A DNA stretch of 64,000 nt from contig JACRAS010000114.1 of assembly GCA_016234705.1 (NCBI GenBank), positions 1-64,000 of the forward strand, read 5' to 3'. The stretch comes from Betaproteobacteria bacterium. Its GTDB lineage: Bacteria > Pseudomonadota > Gammaproteobacteria > Burkholderiales > SG8-39. The notes under the pieces were generated by a model. It was not told the origin of the DNA and made no database searches. It worked only from the letters and a program-made list of their open reading frames with translations. The position numbers and the translations under genes are program-made. Shown here one piece after another: positions 47,098 through 57,092 of this stretch (within the stretch, counting starts at the first letter, position 1; every line of letters starts with the position of its first letter).

Positions 47098-48300
47098 ATG
47101 CCCAAGACCAGCCGCCGCACCGCCGAGCTCGGCACCGAAAACGCCTTTGTCGTGCTCGCCGAGGTGAACGAGCTCATTCGCCAAGGCAAAAATATCATTT
47201 CGTTTTGCATCGGCCAGCCGGACTTTCACACGCCGGTCAACATCCAGGATGCCGCGGTGAAGGCGATCCGCGAGGGCCGGCACGGCTACACGCCCTCCGC
47301 CGGAATCCCGGAGCTGCGCGCGGCGGCGGCGCAGGACATGGGTCGGCTGCGCGGCCTCGCCATCGATCCGGAGCATGTGGTGATCGGCGCGGGCGCGAAA
47401 CCGTTCATCGCCTACGCTATCCTGTGCACCACCGATTACGGCGTCGGCGACGAGGTGATCTACCCCAATCCGGGTTTTCCGATCTACGAGTCGCAGATCC
47501 TCGCCTGCGGCGCGGTGCCGGTGCCGCTGTACCTGCGCGAGGCGCGCGACTTCGCCTTCGATCCGGCCGAGCTCGAGGCCAGGATCACGCCGAAGACCAG
47601 ACTGCTGATCCTCAATTCCCCGCACAACCCGACCGGCGGCGTCCTGACGAAGAAGGATCTGGAGGACATCGCCGCGGTGCTGCGCCGGCATCCGGAAATC
47701 TGGATTTTCGCCGACGAAATCTATTCGCGCCTGCTATATGAAGGGGAATTTGCCTCGATCGCGTCGCTCACCGGGATGTACGAGCGCACCATCATTTCCG
47801 ACGGCGCGTCCAAGACCTGGGCCATGACCGGCTGGCGCATCGGCTACGCCTCGAATCCCCTCCTGGCGCCGCAGTTCGTGCGCTGGGTGACCAACACCGA
47901 CTCCTGCGCTTCGCACATCAGCCAGTGGGCCGCGGTGGAGGCTGTCAACGGCCCGCAGGTGGAACCGCGCAAAATGCGTGCGAGTTTCCTTTCCCGGCGC
48001 GACCTGATCGTGGACCTGTTGAAGCGGGTGCCGGGCGTGAGCTGCAAGCTGCCCGGCGGCGCGTTCTATGCCTGGCCCAATGTCACCGAGGCCTGCCGCA
48101 TGATTGGCGCCAAAGACTCGGAAGAACTGCGCCGGCGGCTGTTGCACGAAGCCGGCGTGGCGGTGCTGGCGGACATCCATTTCGGCGCGCGCGTGCCCGG
48201 CGAGGGCCAGCACATCCGCTTCTCCTACGCCGCGTCGAATCAGGCGATCGAGGAAGGCGTCGCGCGCATGGCGGACTTCATCCGCGACAACGGCCGCTGA
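47098..48300 (+). CDS. Class I/II PLP-dependent aminotransferase
   Basis: A 400-residue fold-type I aminotransferase: FCIGQPDFHTPVNIQDAAVK, GYTPSAGIPELRAAAA, NSPHNPTGGVLTKKDL, ADEIYSRLLYEG and the PLP-lysine motif SDGASKTWAMTGWRIGY. It lies divergent to corA, 91 bases away. It is likely an aspartate- or alanine/valine-type aminotransferase acting on amino acid/2-oxoacid pairs; the exact substrate is not readable. TAGAAT at 47062-47067 is a possible -10. Confidence 0.9.
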   Translation: MPKTSRRTAELGTENAFVVLAEVNELIRQGKNIISFCIGQPDFHTPVNIQDAAVKAIREGRHGYTPSAGIPELRAAAAQDMGRLRGLAIDPEHVVIGAGAKPFIAYAILCTTDYGVGDEVIYPNPGFPIYESQILACGAVPVPLYLREARDFAFDPAELEARITPKTRLLILNSPHNPTGGVLTKKDLEDIAAVLRRHPEIWIFADEIYSRLLYEGEFASIASLTGMYERTIISDGASKTWAMTGWRIGYASNPLLAPQFVRWVTNTDSCASHISQWAAVEAVNGPQVEPRKMRASFLSRRDLIVDLLKRVPGVSCKLPGGAFYAWPNVTEACRMIGAKDSEELRRRLLHEAGVAVLADIHFGARVPGEGQHIRFSYAASNQAIEEGVARMADFIRDNGR

Positions 48301-48407
48301 GCGCAGCGTGAGCGCGCTACCCAAGCACTGGCCGCACTCGTCGAGCATGCATAGGCTGGGCGCACGCGGACTCGCGCTCCCCGGCGCGCTCGCCGGAAAA
48401 AATCCCG

Positions 48408-49508
48408 ATGGCGCATAAGGAAAAAATCGTCGTCGGCATGTCCGGGGGCGTGGATTCTTCGGTGGTGGCCTTGCTGCTCAAACGCGCAGGTTTCGAAGTC
48501 GTCGGCCTGTTCATGAAGAACTGGGAAGACGATGACGACGACCAATACTGTTCCACCCGCCAGGATCTGATCGATTGCGCCGCGGTCACGGACGTAATCG
48601 GCATCGAACTGGAAGCGGTCAATTTCGCCGCCGAGTACAAGGAGCGCGTGTTCAGCGCTTTCCTGGCCGAGTACCGGGCCGGGCGCACACCCAATCCCGA
48701 CGTGCTGTGCAACGCCGAAATCAAGTTCAAGGCCTTTCTCGATCACGCCCTCGCGCTCGGCGCCGGACGCATCGCCACCGGGCACTATGCAGGCGTGCGC
48801 GAAGTCCGCGAGGGAGAACATGCGCGGCGCTTCGAACTGCTCAAGGCGGCGGACAGGAGCAAGGACCAGAGCTATTTCCTCTACCGGCTCAGCCAGGCGC
48901 AGCTCGCCAGCGCGTTGTTTCCGCTGGCGCAACTGCAAAAAACCGAGGTGCGCAGGATCGCCCGGGAGGCGGGCCTGCCAGTGCACGCCAAGCGCGACTC
49001 GACCGGCATCTGCTTCATCGGCGAGCGGCCGTTTCGCGAATTCCTCAACCGCTATCTGCCGCGCGCGCCGGGTCCGATCCGCACGCCCGAGGGCAGGGTG
49101 ATCGGCGAGCACGTGGGCCTCGCTTTCTACACCATCGGGCAGAGGAAAGGCATAGGCATAGGCGGGGTAAAAGGCGCCGGCGCCGAGGGCGAGGCGTGGT
49201 ATGTGGCGGGCAAGGACATGGAGAAGAACGAGCTTGTGGTGGCGTGCGGCCACGGCCATCCGCTATTGCAGAAGGACAGGCTGCGCGCCGCCGACCTGTC
49301 CTGGGTCAGCGGCAGCGCGCCGGACGCGGCGGCGGCCTATGCGGCCAAGACCCGCTATCGCCAGGCCGACGCGCCCTGCCGCATCGCCCGTATCGACGAT
49401 GATTTTCTCGAACTCCACTTCGAGCAGCCGCAGTGGGCGGTCACGCCCGGGCAGTCGGCGGTGCTGTACCGGGGCGAGGTATGCTTGGGCGGCGGCGTGA
49501 TTCAGTAA
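48408..49508 (+). CDS. mnmA: tRNA-specific 2-thiouridylase MnmA
   Basis: The 366-residue protein has the ATP-binding PP-loop GMSGGVDSS (residues 10-18), the catalytic cysteines Cys101 ([13 protein letters not shown]) and Cys202 ([10 protein letters not shown]), and the C-terminal barrel. MnmA adds sulfur to U34 of Lys, Glu and Gln tRNAs. The ATG at 48408 gives the family N-terminus. It is a single gene followed by a bidirectional terminator. Confidence 0.96.
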   Translation: MAHKEKIVVGMSGGVDSSVVALLLKRAGFEVVGLFMKNWEDDDDDQYCSTRQDLIDCAAVTDVIGIELEAVNFAAEYKERVFSAFLAEYRAGRTPNPDVLCNAEIKFKAFLDHALALGAGRIATGHYAGVREVREGEHARRFELLKAADRSKDQSYFLYRLSQAQLASALFPLAQLQKTEVRRIAREAGLPVHAKRDSTGICFIGERPFREFLNRYLPRAPGPIRTPEGRVIGEHVGLAFYTIGQRKGIGIGGVKGAGAEGEAWYVAGKDMEKNELVVACGHGHPLLQKDRLRAADLSWVSGSAPDAAAAYAAKTRYRQADAPCRIARIDDDFLELHFEQPQWAVTPGQSAVLYRGEVCLGGGVIQ

Positions 49509-49530
49509 ATATGCAGCATTTCTCCAAAGC

Positions 49531-49555
49531 AAAACGGCCCTGCTAGGGCTGTTTT
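49531..49555. terminator. Bidirectional terminator between mnmA and yceI
   Basis: AAAACGGCCCT (49531-49541), GCT, AGGGCTGTTTT (49545-49555) form an 11-bp stem with one G-U pair, with A- and T-rich ends on either side. It serves the convergent mnmA and yceI genes. Confidence 0.75.
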
Positions 49556-49575
49556 GCATGTGGCGCGGTATGGCC

Positions 49576-50163
49576 TCAGTCCTTGTATCCCTCGATCTCG
49601 ATCCACAGCTTGATCTCGTCGCCGACGTTGGGCACGCCGTACTTCATGCCGAAGTCGGAGCGCTTGAACGAACCGCCGGCATTGCCGCCGCACATTTCCT
49701 TCTTGCTCGCCGGATTCGGCCCGCATTTCCAGTTCTCGACATGCAGCGTGAGCGGCTTGGTCGCGCCGAGCAGCGTCAGGTTGCCCTCGATCGTGCCGGG
49801 GTTGTCGCCGTTGAATTTCACGCTCGTCGTTTTGTAGGTCATGGTCGGGAATTCGGCAACATTGAAGAAATCGGGGGAGCGCAGGTGCTCGTCGCGCGAG
49901 CGCGGGCGCCCGGCCTTGTCGCCGTCGCCGGTGGTGATCGACGCTGTTTGCACCGTGATCTCTAGCGTCCCCGTCTTGGCGGCACGGTCGATGCTGAACT
50001 TGCCGGTGGTCTTGGTGAACTGGCCGCGCATATTGGACATGCCCAGATGGCTCACTTCGAAATTGGGGTAGCTATGAAATGGGTCGATGGTATAGTTCTC
50101 CGGTGCTGCGACCGCGGAGAGCGGCAAGGCGACGGCGAGCAGTGCAACGGTGAGTCTGTACAT
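49576..50163 (-). CDS. YceI-family periplasmic protein
   Basis: The 195-residue protein starts MYRLTVALLAVALPLSAVAA, a Sec signal peptide, after GGAGAA. The mature part begins PENYTIDPFHSYPNFEVSHL and contains RDEHLRSPDFFNVAEFPTM, both typical of the YceI lipocalin-like family that binds isoprenoid-type ligands. In other bacteria yceI often lies beside cytochrome genes; here a membrane protein and two cytochromes c lie just upstream. Confidence 0.93.
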   Translation of the reverse strand: MYRLTVALLAVALPLSAVAAPENYTIDPFHSYPNFEVSHLGMSNMRGQFTKTTGKFSIDRAAKTGTLEITVQTASITTGDGDKAGRPRSRDEHLRSPDFFNVAEFPTMTYKTTSVKFNGDNPGTIEGNLTLLGATKPLTLHVENWKCGPNPASKKEMCGGNAGGSFKRSDFGMKYGVPNVGDEIKLWIEIEGYKD

Positions 50164-50223
50164 TTTCGGGTTCTCCTGTGTGGTTATTGTAGGGTTATTG
50201 TGGGGGAATGGACGCGTGAAGCT

Positions 50224-51048
50224 TTAACCTGACTGCCCCCCTGCTGCCTGCCAAGTCAATGCAATTGCCACCGCGGCGACGGCGAGGGTGCACGCCGAGA
50301 CTGCGACAGCCTGAATCCAGAGCGGGGATTTTTCCGGCGCCGGCAGGCGCGCGGCAAGCGGGATGAACGCAAGCGCGAGGAGCGAATACCAGGGCAGTTG
50401 CGCGAGGATCAGGGTTGCCGCGGCGAGCAACCCGCCGGTGAGCGCAAGCGGCAGCATGAAGGTGGCGCCGGCTTCGTATTTCTTGCCGCCCAGCATCTGC
50501 GGCAACAGGAATGCCCCGGCCGCCGCTCCGAGCGAAATACCGTACTGGCCGTAAAGCGCCGAGGCGCCGAGGACGGCCGACACGCCTACGCCGATGCCGA
50601 TGCCGAGGCCCGCAGCTCCGGCGCGCACGGGGTGCGCGCCGAGCGCCGCGAGCGAAAAACCGACCAGCCAGGCGACGCACACGGCCGCGCCGCCGCCCAG
50701 CAACGCGGCAATCTTGAGGTCCTTCTGTTGCAGTACCGGCCAGAACACCCACAAGGTCGCAGCACCGGCCGCAAGCGCCAGGATCGCGGTGCCCAGGCGC
50801 GTGGGCTTGAAGGCGAAGTCGGCCAGGATGCCGATCACCGGCGCTGCCAGCGCGAGCAGCACGATCTTGCGGGTCGCGGTAAGCGGCGTGAAGCTGAACC
50901 CGCTGATCAGATAGACCGCAGTGCAGAATGCCGCGATCACCGCCAGGCCTCCGAGTCTGGCCCGACCGAGGACCAAGGCCACAATCAGCGCGGCCACGAA
51001 CGGGGCGACACCGCCCTGAACGGCGGGATGATTCAGTAGCTCATTCAC
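50224..51048 (-). CDS. Polytopic membrane protein of unknown function
   Basis: From GTG 51048 (MNELLNHPAVQGGVAPFVAA) the 274-residue protein has about eight hydrophobic helices and almost no charged loops. No family is recognised with confidence. It lies 60 bases upstream of yceI on the same strand, so the two may be co-transcribed. Confidence 0.7.
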   Translation of the reverse strand: MNELLNHPAVQGGVAPFVAALIVALVLGRARLGGLAVIAAFCTAVYLISGFSFTPLTATRKIVLLALAAPVIGILADFAFKPTRLGTAILALAAGAATLWVFWPVLQQKDLKIAALLGGGAAVCVAWLVGFSLAALGAHPVRAGAAGLGIGIGVGVSAVLGASALYGQYGISLGAAAGAFLLPQMLGGKKYEAGATFMLPLALTGGLLAAATLILAQLPWYSLLALAFIPLAARLPAPEKSPLWIQAVAVSACTLAVAAVAIALTWQAAGGQSG

Positions 51049-51146
51049 GCGATGTCATGCTTTTGACGGAAGCTCCGGTCGACTACTCACCGCTGCTGCG
51101 GCCGCAGGTTGCTCGAACCTTTGGCAATCAACACCCGGGGATCGGG

Positions 51147-51179
51147 ATTATTCCCTATTTCTGGAGTTTGCGGTCAGCC
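51147..51179. repeat. 33-bp dispersed repeat, copy 1
   Basis: ATTATTCCCTATTTC (51147-51161) and the next 18 bases match 52801-52833 at 28 of 33 positions. The copy lies in the gap between the cytochrome c and the membrane protein genes. Confidence 0.6.
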
Positions 51180-51271
51180 CGCGGCCGCTTCGCGGCGTTA
51201 CAGAGGCAAACTACGGAGGGCTGAATCGCCCCGCAAACAGGAGTGAGCTGAAAATAAGGTTTCGCAACGAG

Positions 51272-52156
51272 TCAGCGAGGTTCATTGGCAAGCGGCGCAA
51301 GCGAGCGCAGGTAGGCCATCAAGGCCGCGAGGTCTTCAGGGGTTAGCTGACTGGTGGTGTTGCGAATTACCTCACCCATCGCCTCGGCGGGGACATCGCC
51401 GTCCGGTGTGGTGCCGCTCACGAGGAAATCCTTCAACTCTGCATCGCTTAATTTCTTGAGTTTGGTCGGCGTCAGGTTAGGTACGCCTTTGCCGTCGGGT
51501 CCCTTTCCGCCTGCAAGGAACCGGTCCCGCTTCGGGCCACCGAGAAAATTGCGCGGCGTATGGCATTCGCTGCAATGACCGAGCGCTTGGACCAGGTAGG
51601 CGCCGCGGTTCACGGTCTGCGACAATTTCAGGTCGGCCTCGAACGGCCCGGGAGTAAAGAAGAGCCACTTCCAGGCCGTGACGAGGAAGCGCCAGCCGAA
51701 GGGAAAACGCAGGTCATGCTCCTGATTGGCCCTGTTGCTCGGGGGAAGCGTGCGCAGGTAGGCCCAGAGGTCGCGCAAATCGGTGTCGGCGATCCGCGTA
51801 AACGATGGATAGGGGAATGCCGGGAAGTAATTGGCGCCGTTGGGACGTTTGCCGTGGCGCATGGCGCGGATGAAATCGGCCTCGGTCCAGCGGCCGATCC
51901 CGGCAACGGGGTCCGGCGTGATATTCGGTCCGTAGAACGTACCAAAAGGCGTTTTGAGCGCGCGGCCGCCCGCGAAAGGAACGGTGTTTTTTTTGTCTTC
52001 CGCATGACAACCGATGCAGCCGCCGGCTTTGGCGAGGTATAGCCCACGCTTCGCATCGCCCTGCGCGAACGTGGTTTCGATCAGTGCCAGCAGCAACAGC
52101 CCAAGCATGCCCGCCGGCATCGGCCGTATTCGGGGCGGCACGATTTCAGCGTCCAT
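51272..52156 (-). CDS. Diheme cytochrome c
   Basis: The 294-residue protein has an N-terminal hydrophobic signal (MLGLLLLALIETTFAQG) and two heme-binding motifs, CIGCH near residue 47 and CSECH near residue 200. FYGPNITPDPVAGIGRWTEA and the layout resemble cytochrome c subunits of membrane-bound alcohol or gluconate dehydrogenases and related diheme cytochromes. It should carry electrons in the periplasm. The start is uncertain; ATG 52120 is an alternative to 52156. A cytochrome c' gene lies 48 bases upstream. Confidence 0.87.
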   Translation of the reverse strand: MDAEIVPPRIRPMPAGMLGLLLLALIETTFAQGDAKRGLYLAKAGGCIGCHAEDKKNTVPFAGGRALKTPFGTFYGPNITPDPVAGIGRWTEADFIRAMRHGKRPNGANYFPAFPYPSFTRIADTDLRDLWAYLRTLPPSNRANQEHDLRFPFGWRFLVTAWKWLFFTPGPFEADLKLSQTVNRGAYLVQALGHCSECHTPRNFLGGPKRDRFLAGGKGPDGKGVPNLTPTKLKKLSDAELKDFLVSGTTPDGDVPAEAMGEVIRNTTSQLTPEDLAALMAYLRSLAPLANEPR

Positions 52157-52204
52157 GAAAAGTGAAACCCCGCCGCAGCGGGGCTTGTAAACGTAGGCGC
52201 CCGG

Positions 52205-52663
52205 CTACTGTTGTTTCTCGCGGAAATTTTCGTGACAACCCCCGCAGCTCTTGCCGACTGCGCCGAGTTGCGCCTTCACGGCCGCTTCATCTCCGCTCTT
52301 GCTGACGGAGACGAGCTTGGAGATTTCGCTCTGCAAACGGTCTTGGGCTTCCTTGAACTTGGCCGCGTCCGTGAAGACAGCCGGCAGCGTGGCGCTCTTT
52401 ACGTCCTTGGTGCTGGCGGCGAAACCGTCCCAAGGCATCTTGGCCAGGACGTCCAAAAAAGCCGCGTTGTGCCGGACGAGTTCCGCGTTATATGGAGCCT
52501 TACCCTGGGCCATGGCGCCCAGCGGACCAAAGTACTTGCCCTGCAACGTCATTGCCGCCTGGCGCTGTTTGACCAATTGCTCGGGCTTGGCCTGGGCCGC
52601 GGCGGTTGCGGAAATGGCAAGACCTATTACTGCTGCCGATAACAGCGTGCCGATATGCTTCAT
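52205..52663 (-). CDS. Cytochrome c' family protein
   Basis: ATG 52663 after GAGGAGAG gives 152 residues with a signal peptide (MKHIGTLLSAAVIGLAISAT-AAAQA). The single heme motif CGGCH is near the C-terminus (VGKSCGGCHENFREKQQ), and QAAMTLQGKYFGPLGAMAQG fits the four-helix cytochrome c' fold, which binds NO and similar ligands. It is probably co-transcribed with the diheme cytochrome. Confidence 0.9.
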   Translation of the reverse strand: MKHIGTLLSAAVIGLAISATAAAQAKPEQLVKQRQAAMTLQGKYFGPLGAMAQGKAPYNAELVRHNAAFLDVLAKMPWDGFAASTKDVKSATLPAVFTDAAKFKEAQDRLQSEISKLVSVSKSGDEAAVKAQLGAVGKSCGGCHENFREKQQ

Positions 52664-52800
52664 TTGCTTGCTCTCCTCGTTCTTGGCCGCGCGGTTTCCG
52701 GGGAACGGATCCAACCGTCGCCGCGCGGCTTGGCGGACGGTCAAGTGAGCCGGCAGTCTATGCCGCCCGCTCAACGGGAGTCAACATGCCGGCAGCCGCG

Positions 52801-52833
52801 ATTATTCCCTATTTCCGGGTTTTGCTCTCAGCC
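52801..52833. repeat. 33-bp dispersed repeat, copy 2
   Basis: Matches 51147-51179 at 28 of 33 positions. This copy covers the stop codon and last codons (ESKTRK) of the glutathione S-transferase-like gene. Confidence 0.6.
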
Positions 52834-53447
52834 GGAGGTGTTTCGCGCGGCGCAGTATCGGCAAAGGAAGCGCGTTCGGCCAGTTTCGCCGCCAGCTTCG
52901 CCAGGTTCGCGTGCAGCACGCGCCAGTCGTATGCGCCAAGGCGGAAGTCGAGATAGCCGAGCGCGACGCCGCAGGCGATGTCGGCCAGGGTAAACGCGTT
53001 GCCCGTGCACCAGGGCTTGTCACCCAGATCCCTCGACATCACGGCCAGGCCGCGATCGATCTTTTCCATCTGGCGCGCGATCGTCGGTTCGCTTTTCTGT
53101 TTGGCCGGGCGGCGGCGTTCCAGCACCACCATCACGGCAGCGTCGAGCACACCGTCGGCCAGCGCTTCCCAGCGCTTGACCTCGATTTTCTCGCGGTTGT
53201 TGGCGGGAATCAGCCGGCTGATCGGGGACACGCTGTCGAGGAATTCGACGATCACGCGCGAATCGAACAGGGTGCTGTCGTCCTCGAGCACCAGCACCGG
53301 CACCTTGCCCAGCGGGTTGGCGTCGGGAACCCTGGATTTTTCGTCCCAGGGGTTATCCAGTTCGAACGTGTATTCGATCTTTTTTTCGGCCAGCACGATG
53401 CGCGCCTTGCGCACAAAGGGACTGGTGGGAGAACCTAGTAATTTCAT
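52809..53447 (-). CDS. Glutathione S-transferase-like protein
   Basis: From ATG 53447 the 212-residue protein starts MKLLGSPTSPFVRKARIVLA, the thioredoxin-like N-domain with Ser/Thr near the glutathione site, followed by NPLGKVPVLVLEDDSTLFDS (cis-Pro and SNAIL-like region) and an all-helical C-domain with FTLADIACGVALGYLDF. The open frame extends 32 codons further but without homology. Substrate unknown. The C-terminus ends in a charged tail inside a repeat. Confidence 0.9.
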   Translation of the reverse strand: MKLLGSPTSPFVRKARIVLAEKKIEYTFELDNPWDEKSRVPDANPLGKVPVLVLEDDSTLFDSRVIVEFLDSVSPISRLIPANNREKIEVKRWEALADGVLDAAVMVVLERRRPAKQKSEPTIARQMEKIDRGLAVMSRDLGDKPWCTGNAFTLADIACGVALGYLDFRLGAYDWRVLHANLAKLAAKLAERASFADTAPRETPPAESKTRK

Positions 53448-53478
53448 GGTGATTTGCCGCGAATCGTCTGATGTGGGG

Positions 53479-53487
53479 CAAATTATA
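53479..53487 (-). promoter_or_regulatory. Candidate extended -10 promoter of the GST-like gene
   Basis: On the minus strand TGATATAAT (TG-N-TATAAT) occupies about 53490-53482, placing the transcription start near 53475 and a leader of about 28 bases. No good -35 is seen, as is common with extended -10 promoters. Confidence 0.4.
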
Positions 53488-53536
53488 TCATCGACACCGC
53501 TTCCCTCCGAAGCCTTAGATGCGGAGCGCATGATAA

Positions 53537-54937
<1,401 letters not shown>

Positions 54938-55058
54938 AAATTGCGCCGGACTTCGCGCAAAATAGACGAGCTTGCCGGTTCCGATTGGAGTTCGCGGGGA
55001 AGCACGGATGGGGCGGGAGAGCGGGATCTACCAACACGACAGGAAAAGGACAAACGCT

Positions 55059-56093
55059 ATGAAACCGGTACCCAAAAACCGATTATCCGGGTTGAGCCTC
55101 GTGGTGCTGGCGGCGGCGCTGGTGGCGGCCCCGGCCCATGCCCAGGACAAAAAACTGGTGTTGCGGGTGGCGGATTCTTTTCCGCAAGGACACTACCTTT
55201 CCCGCTACGCCACCAAATACTGGATGGAAACGGTTACCGCGACCACCAAGGGCGCGGTGGAATTCGAGCATTATCCGGCGGAGCAGTTGGGCAAGGCCAA
55301 GGATCTGCTGGCCCTGACCCTCTCCGGAGTCACGGACGTGGGCTATGTGGGGACGTCTTACGTTTCGGACAAGATGCCGCTGTCGGCGGTGGCGCAATTG
55401 CCCGGCAGCTTCGCCACGTCGTGCGAGGGAACCTTGGCATACTGGAAGCTGGCGAAGGATGGCATTCTCGCCCAGAAGGAGTTTGCTCCCAATGGAGTGC
55501 GGCTATTGTTTACCGTGGTGTTGCCCCCTTACCAAGTGGGCACCACCAAGCAAAAGATCGAGGGATTGAAGAGCCTGGAGGGATTAAAAATACGCAGCAC
55601 CGGCGGTGCCTTGGATGGGGTGGTGCGCAAACTCAAGGCGGTTCCCGTGCAGATCGCCGCGCCGGAGATTTATGAAGCCATGTCCCGCGGCACGGTGGAT
55701 GGCGGGGTGCTGCCCTTTTCCAGTTTGTTTCCCTATGAGCTGCATAAGCTGCTCAAGTATTCCACCGTCGGCGAGAATCTGGGGAGCTTCGTGGCCAACT
55801 ACGTGATCAGCGAAGCCCGCTGGAAGAAGTTGCCGGAGAACGTGCGCAAAGCGATGGAGGATGCCGGGGAAGCCGCCACCAAACGAACTTGCGCCCTGGT
55901 GGACAAGGATCAGGATACTGACATCGAGAAACTGCGGCAGGGCGGGATGACGCTGGTAAAACTCCCCGCCGCGGAGCATGCCGCGCTGGCCGCCTTGATG
56001 GCCTCGGTGGGGCAGGAGTGGGCCGAATCTCTCGACAAGCGGGGCAAGCCTGGAACCGAGGTGCTGAAGGCGTTTAACAACGCCTTGAAGTAA
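55059..56093 (+). CDS. TRAP transporter substrate-binding protein (DctP family)
   Basis: From ATG 55059 (MKPVPKNRLSGLSLVVLAAA, signal peptide ending AHA-QD) the protein has 344 residues. RVADSFPQGHYLSRYATKYW, VEFEHYPAEQLGKAKDLLAL, LKSLEGLKIRSTGGALDGVV (substrate-carboxylate region with Arg) and YEAMSRGTVDGGVLPFSSLF are DctP-family features. It should bind an organic acid in the periplasm. The DctQ and DctM membrane subunits are not adjacent, so it is an orphan. AGGAAAAGG precedes the start. Confidence 0.9.
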   Translation: MKPVPKNRLSGLSLVVLAAALVAAPAHAQDKKLVLRVADSFPQGHYLSRYATKYWMETVTATTKGAVEFEHYPAEQLGKAKDLLALTLSGVTDVGYVGTSYVSDKMPLSAVAQLPGSFATSCEGTLAYWKLAKDGILAQKEFAPNGVRLLFTVVLPPYQVGTTKQKIEGLKSLEGLKIRSTGGALDGVVRKLKAVPVQIAAPEIYEAMSRGTVDGGVLPFSSLFPYELHKLLKYSTVGENLGSFVANYVISEARWKKLPENVRKAMEDAGEAATKRTCALVDKDQDTDIEKLRQGGMTLVKLPAAEHAALAALMASVGQEWAESLDKRGKPGTEVLKAFNNALK

Positions 56094-56140
56094 GCCGGCT
56101 TAAGCAAGGGCGGACGCCATATGTAGACCAACGCCTTTGG

Positions 56141-57073
56141 CTAGACCACCGCCTCCTGCTTGTCCTTTTTCGGCGGCTGGACGAACTGCGCGCGCGACAC
56201 GCCCAGCCATTTCACGATCGGCGCCATGACCAGCACCGAGGAATAGATGCCGAACAGAATGCCGATGGTCAGCGCCAGCGCGAAGTAATACAGCGCGGCG
56301 CCGCCGAACAGCAGCATCGACAGCACCATCGCCTGGGTGCAGCCGTGGGTGATGATGGTGCGCGAAATGGTGCTGGTGATGGCGTTGTCGATGATCTGGG
56401 TGACCGAAGCCTTGCGCATTTTGCGGAAATTCTCGCGCACCCGGTCGGCGATCACCACCGACTCGTTTACCGAGTAGCCGAGCACCGCCAGCACCGCTGC
56501 CAGCACCGGCAGGGAAAACTCCCACTGGAACAGCGCGAAACAGCCGAGGATGATAATCACGTCGTGCAGGTTGGCGATGATCGCGGCCACGGCGAAGCGC
56601 CACTCGAATCTCAGTGCCAGATAGGCCATGATGCCGAGGCAGACGATGACCAGGGCGAGCGCGCCGTTCTCCGCCAACTCGCGTCCCACCTGCGGGCCGA
56701 CGAATTCCACCCGGCGCAGCTGCACGCTTTTGTCTTCGGCCGAGAGCGTATCCATGACCTTCTCGGAGAGTTCTGCGCTCGATTGGCCTTGTTTGAGCGG
56801 CATGCGGATGAGCACGTCGCGCGAGGAACCGAAATTCTGCACCGAGGTGTCGGCGTAGCCGGCCGCCTCCAGCGCGCCGCGGACTTTCTGGATTTCCGCC
56901 GGATGGTCATAGGCGAGCTCGATCACCGTGCCGCCGGTGAATTCGACGGAGTAATGCAGCCCCCTGGTGGCGAGGAAGAACACCGCCAGCAGGAAGGTGG
57001 CCAACGATATGAGGTTGAACACCAGCGCATGGCGCATGAACGGAATGTCTTTGCGGATTTTGAAGAATTCCAT
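56141..57073 (-). CDS. secF: Protein translocase subunit SecF
   Basis: The 310-residue protein has six membrane helices with a periplasmic domain after the first. LHYSVEFTGGTVIELAYDHP, NLHDVIIILGCFALFQWEFS and YSVNESVVIADRVRENFRKM are SecF signatures. SecDF uses the proton gradient to complete protein export. It is the last gene of the queA-tgt-yajC-secD-secF set, 19 bases after secD. Confidence 0.96.
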   Translation of the reverse strand: MEFFKIRKDIPFMRHALVFNLISLATFLLAVFFLATRGLHYSVEFTGGTVIELAYDHPAEIQKVRGALEAAGYADTSVQNFGSSRDVLIRMPLKQGQSSAELSEKVMDTLSAEDKSVQLRRVEFVGPQVGRELAENGALALVIVCLGIMAYLALRFEWRFAVAAIIANLHDVIIILGCFALFQWEFSLPVLAAVLAVLGYSVNESVVIADRVRENFRKMRKASVTQIIDNAITSTISRTIITHGCTQAMVLSMLLFGGAALYYFALALTIGILFGIYSSVLVMAPIVKWLGVSRAQFVQPPKKDKQEAVV

Positions 57074-57092
57074 GTCTAGCGCTCCGCGTTTA

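Noticed and set aside
54941-54960. TTGCGC-N8-GCGCAA after purB as a terminator
   Set aside because: Only a 6-bp stem and no T-tract; too weak to call.
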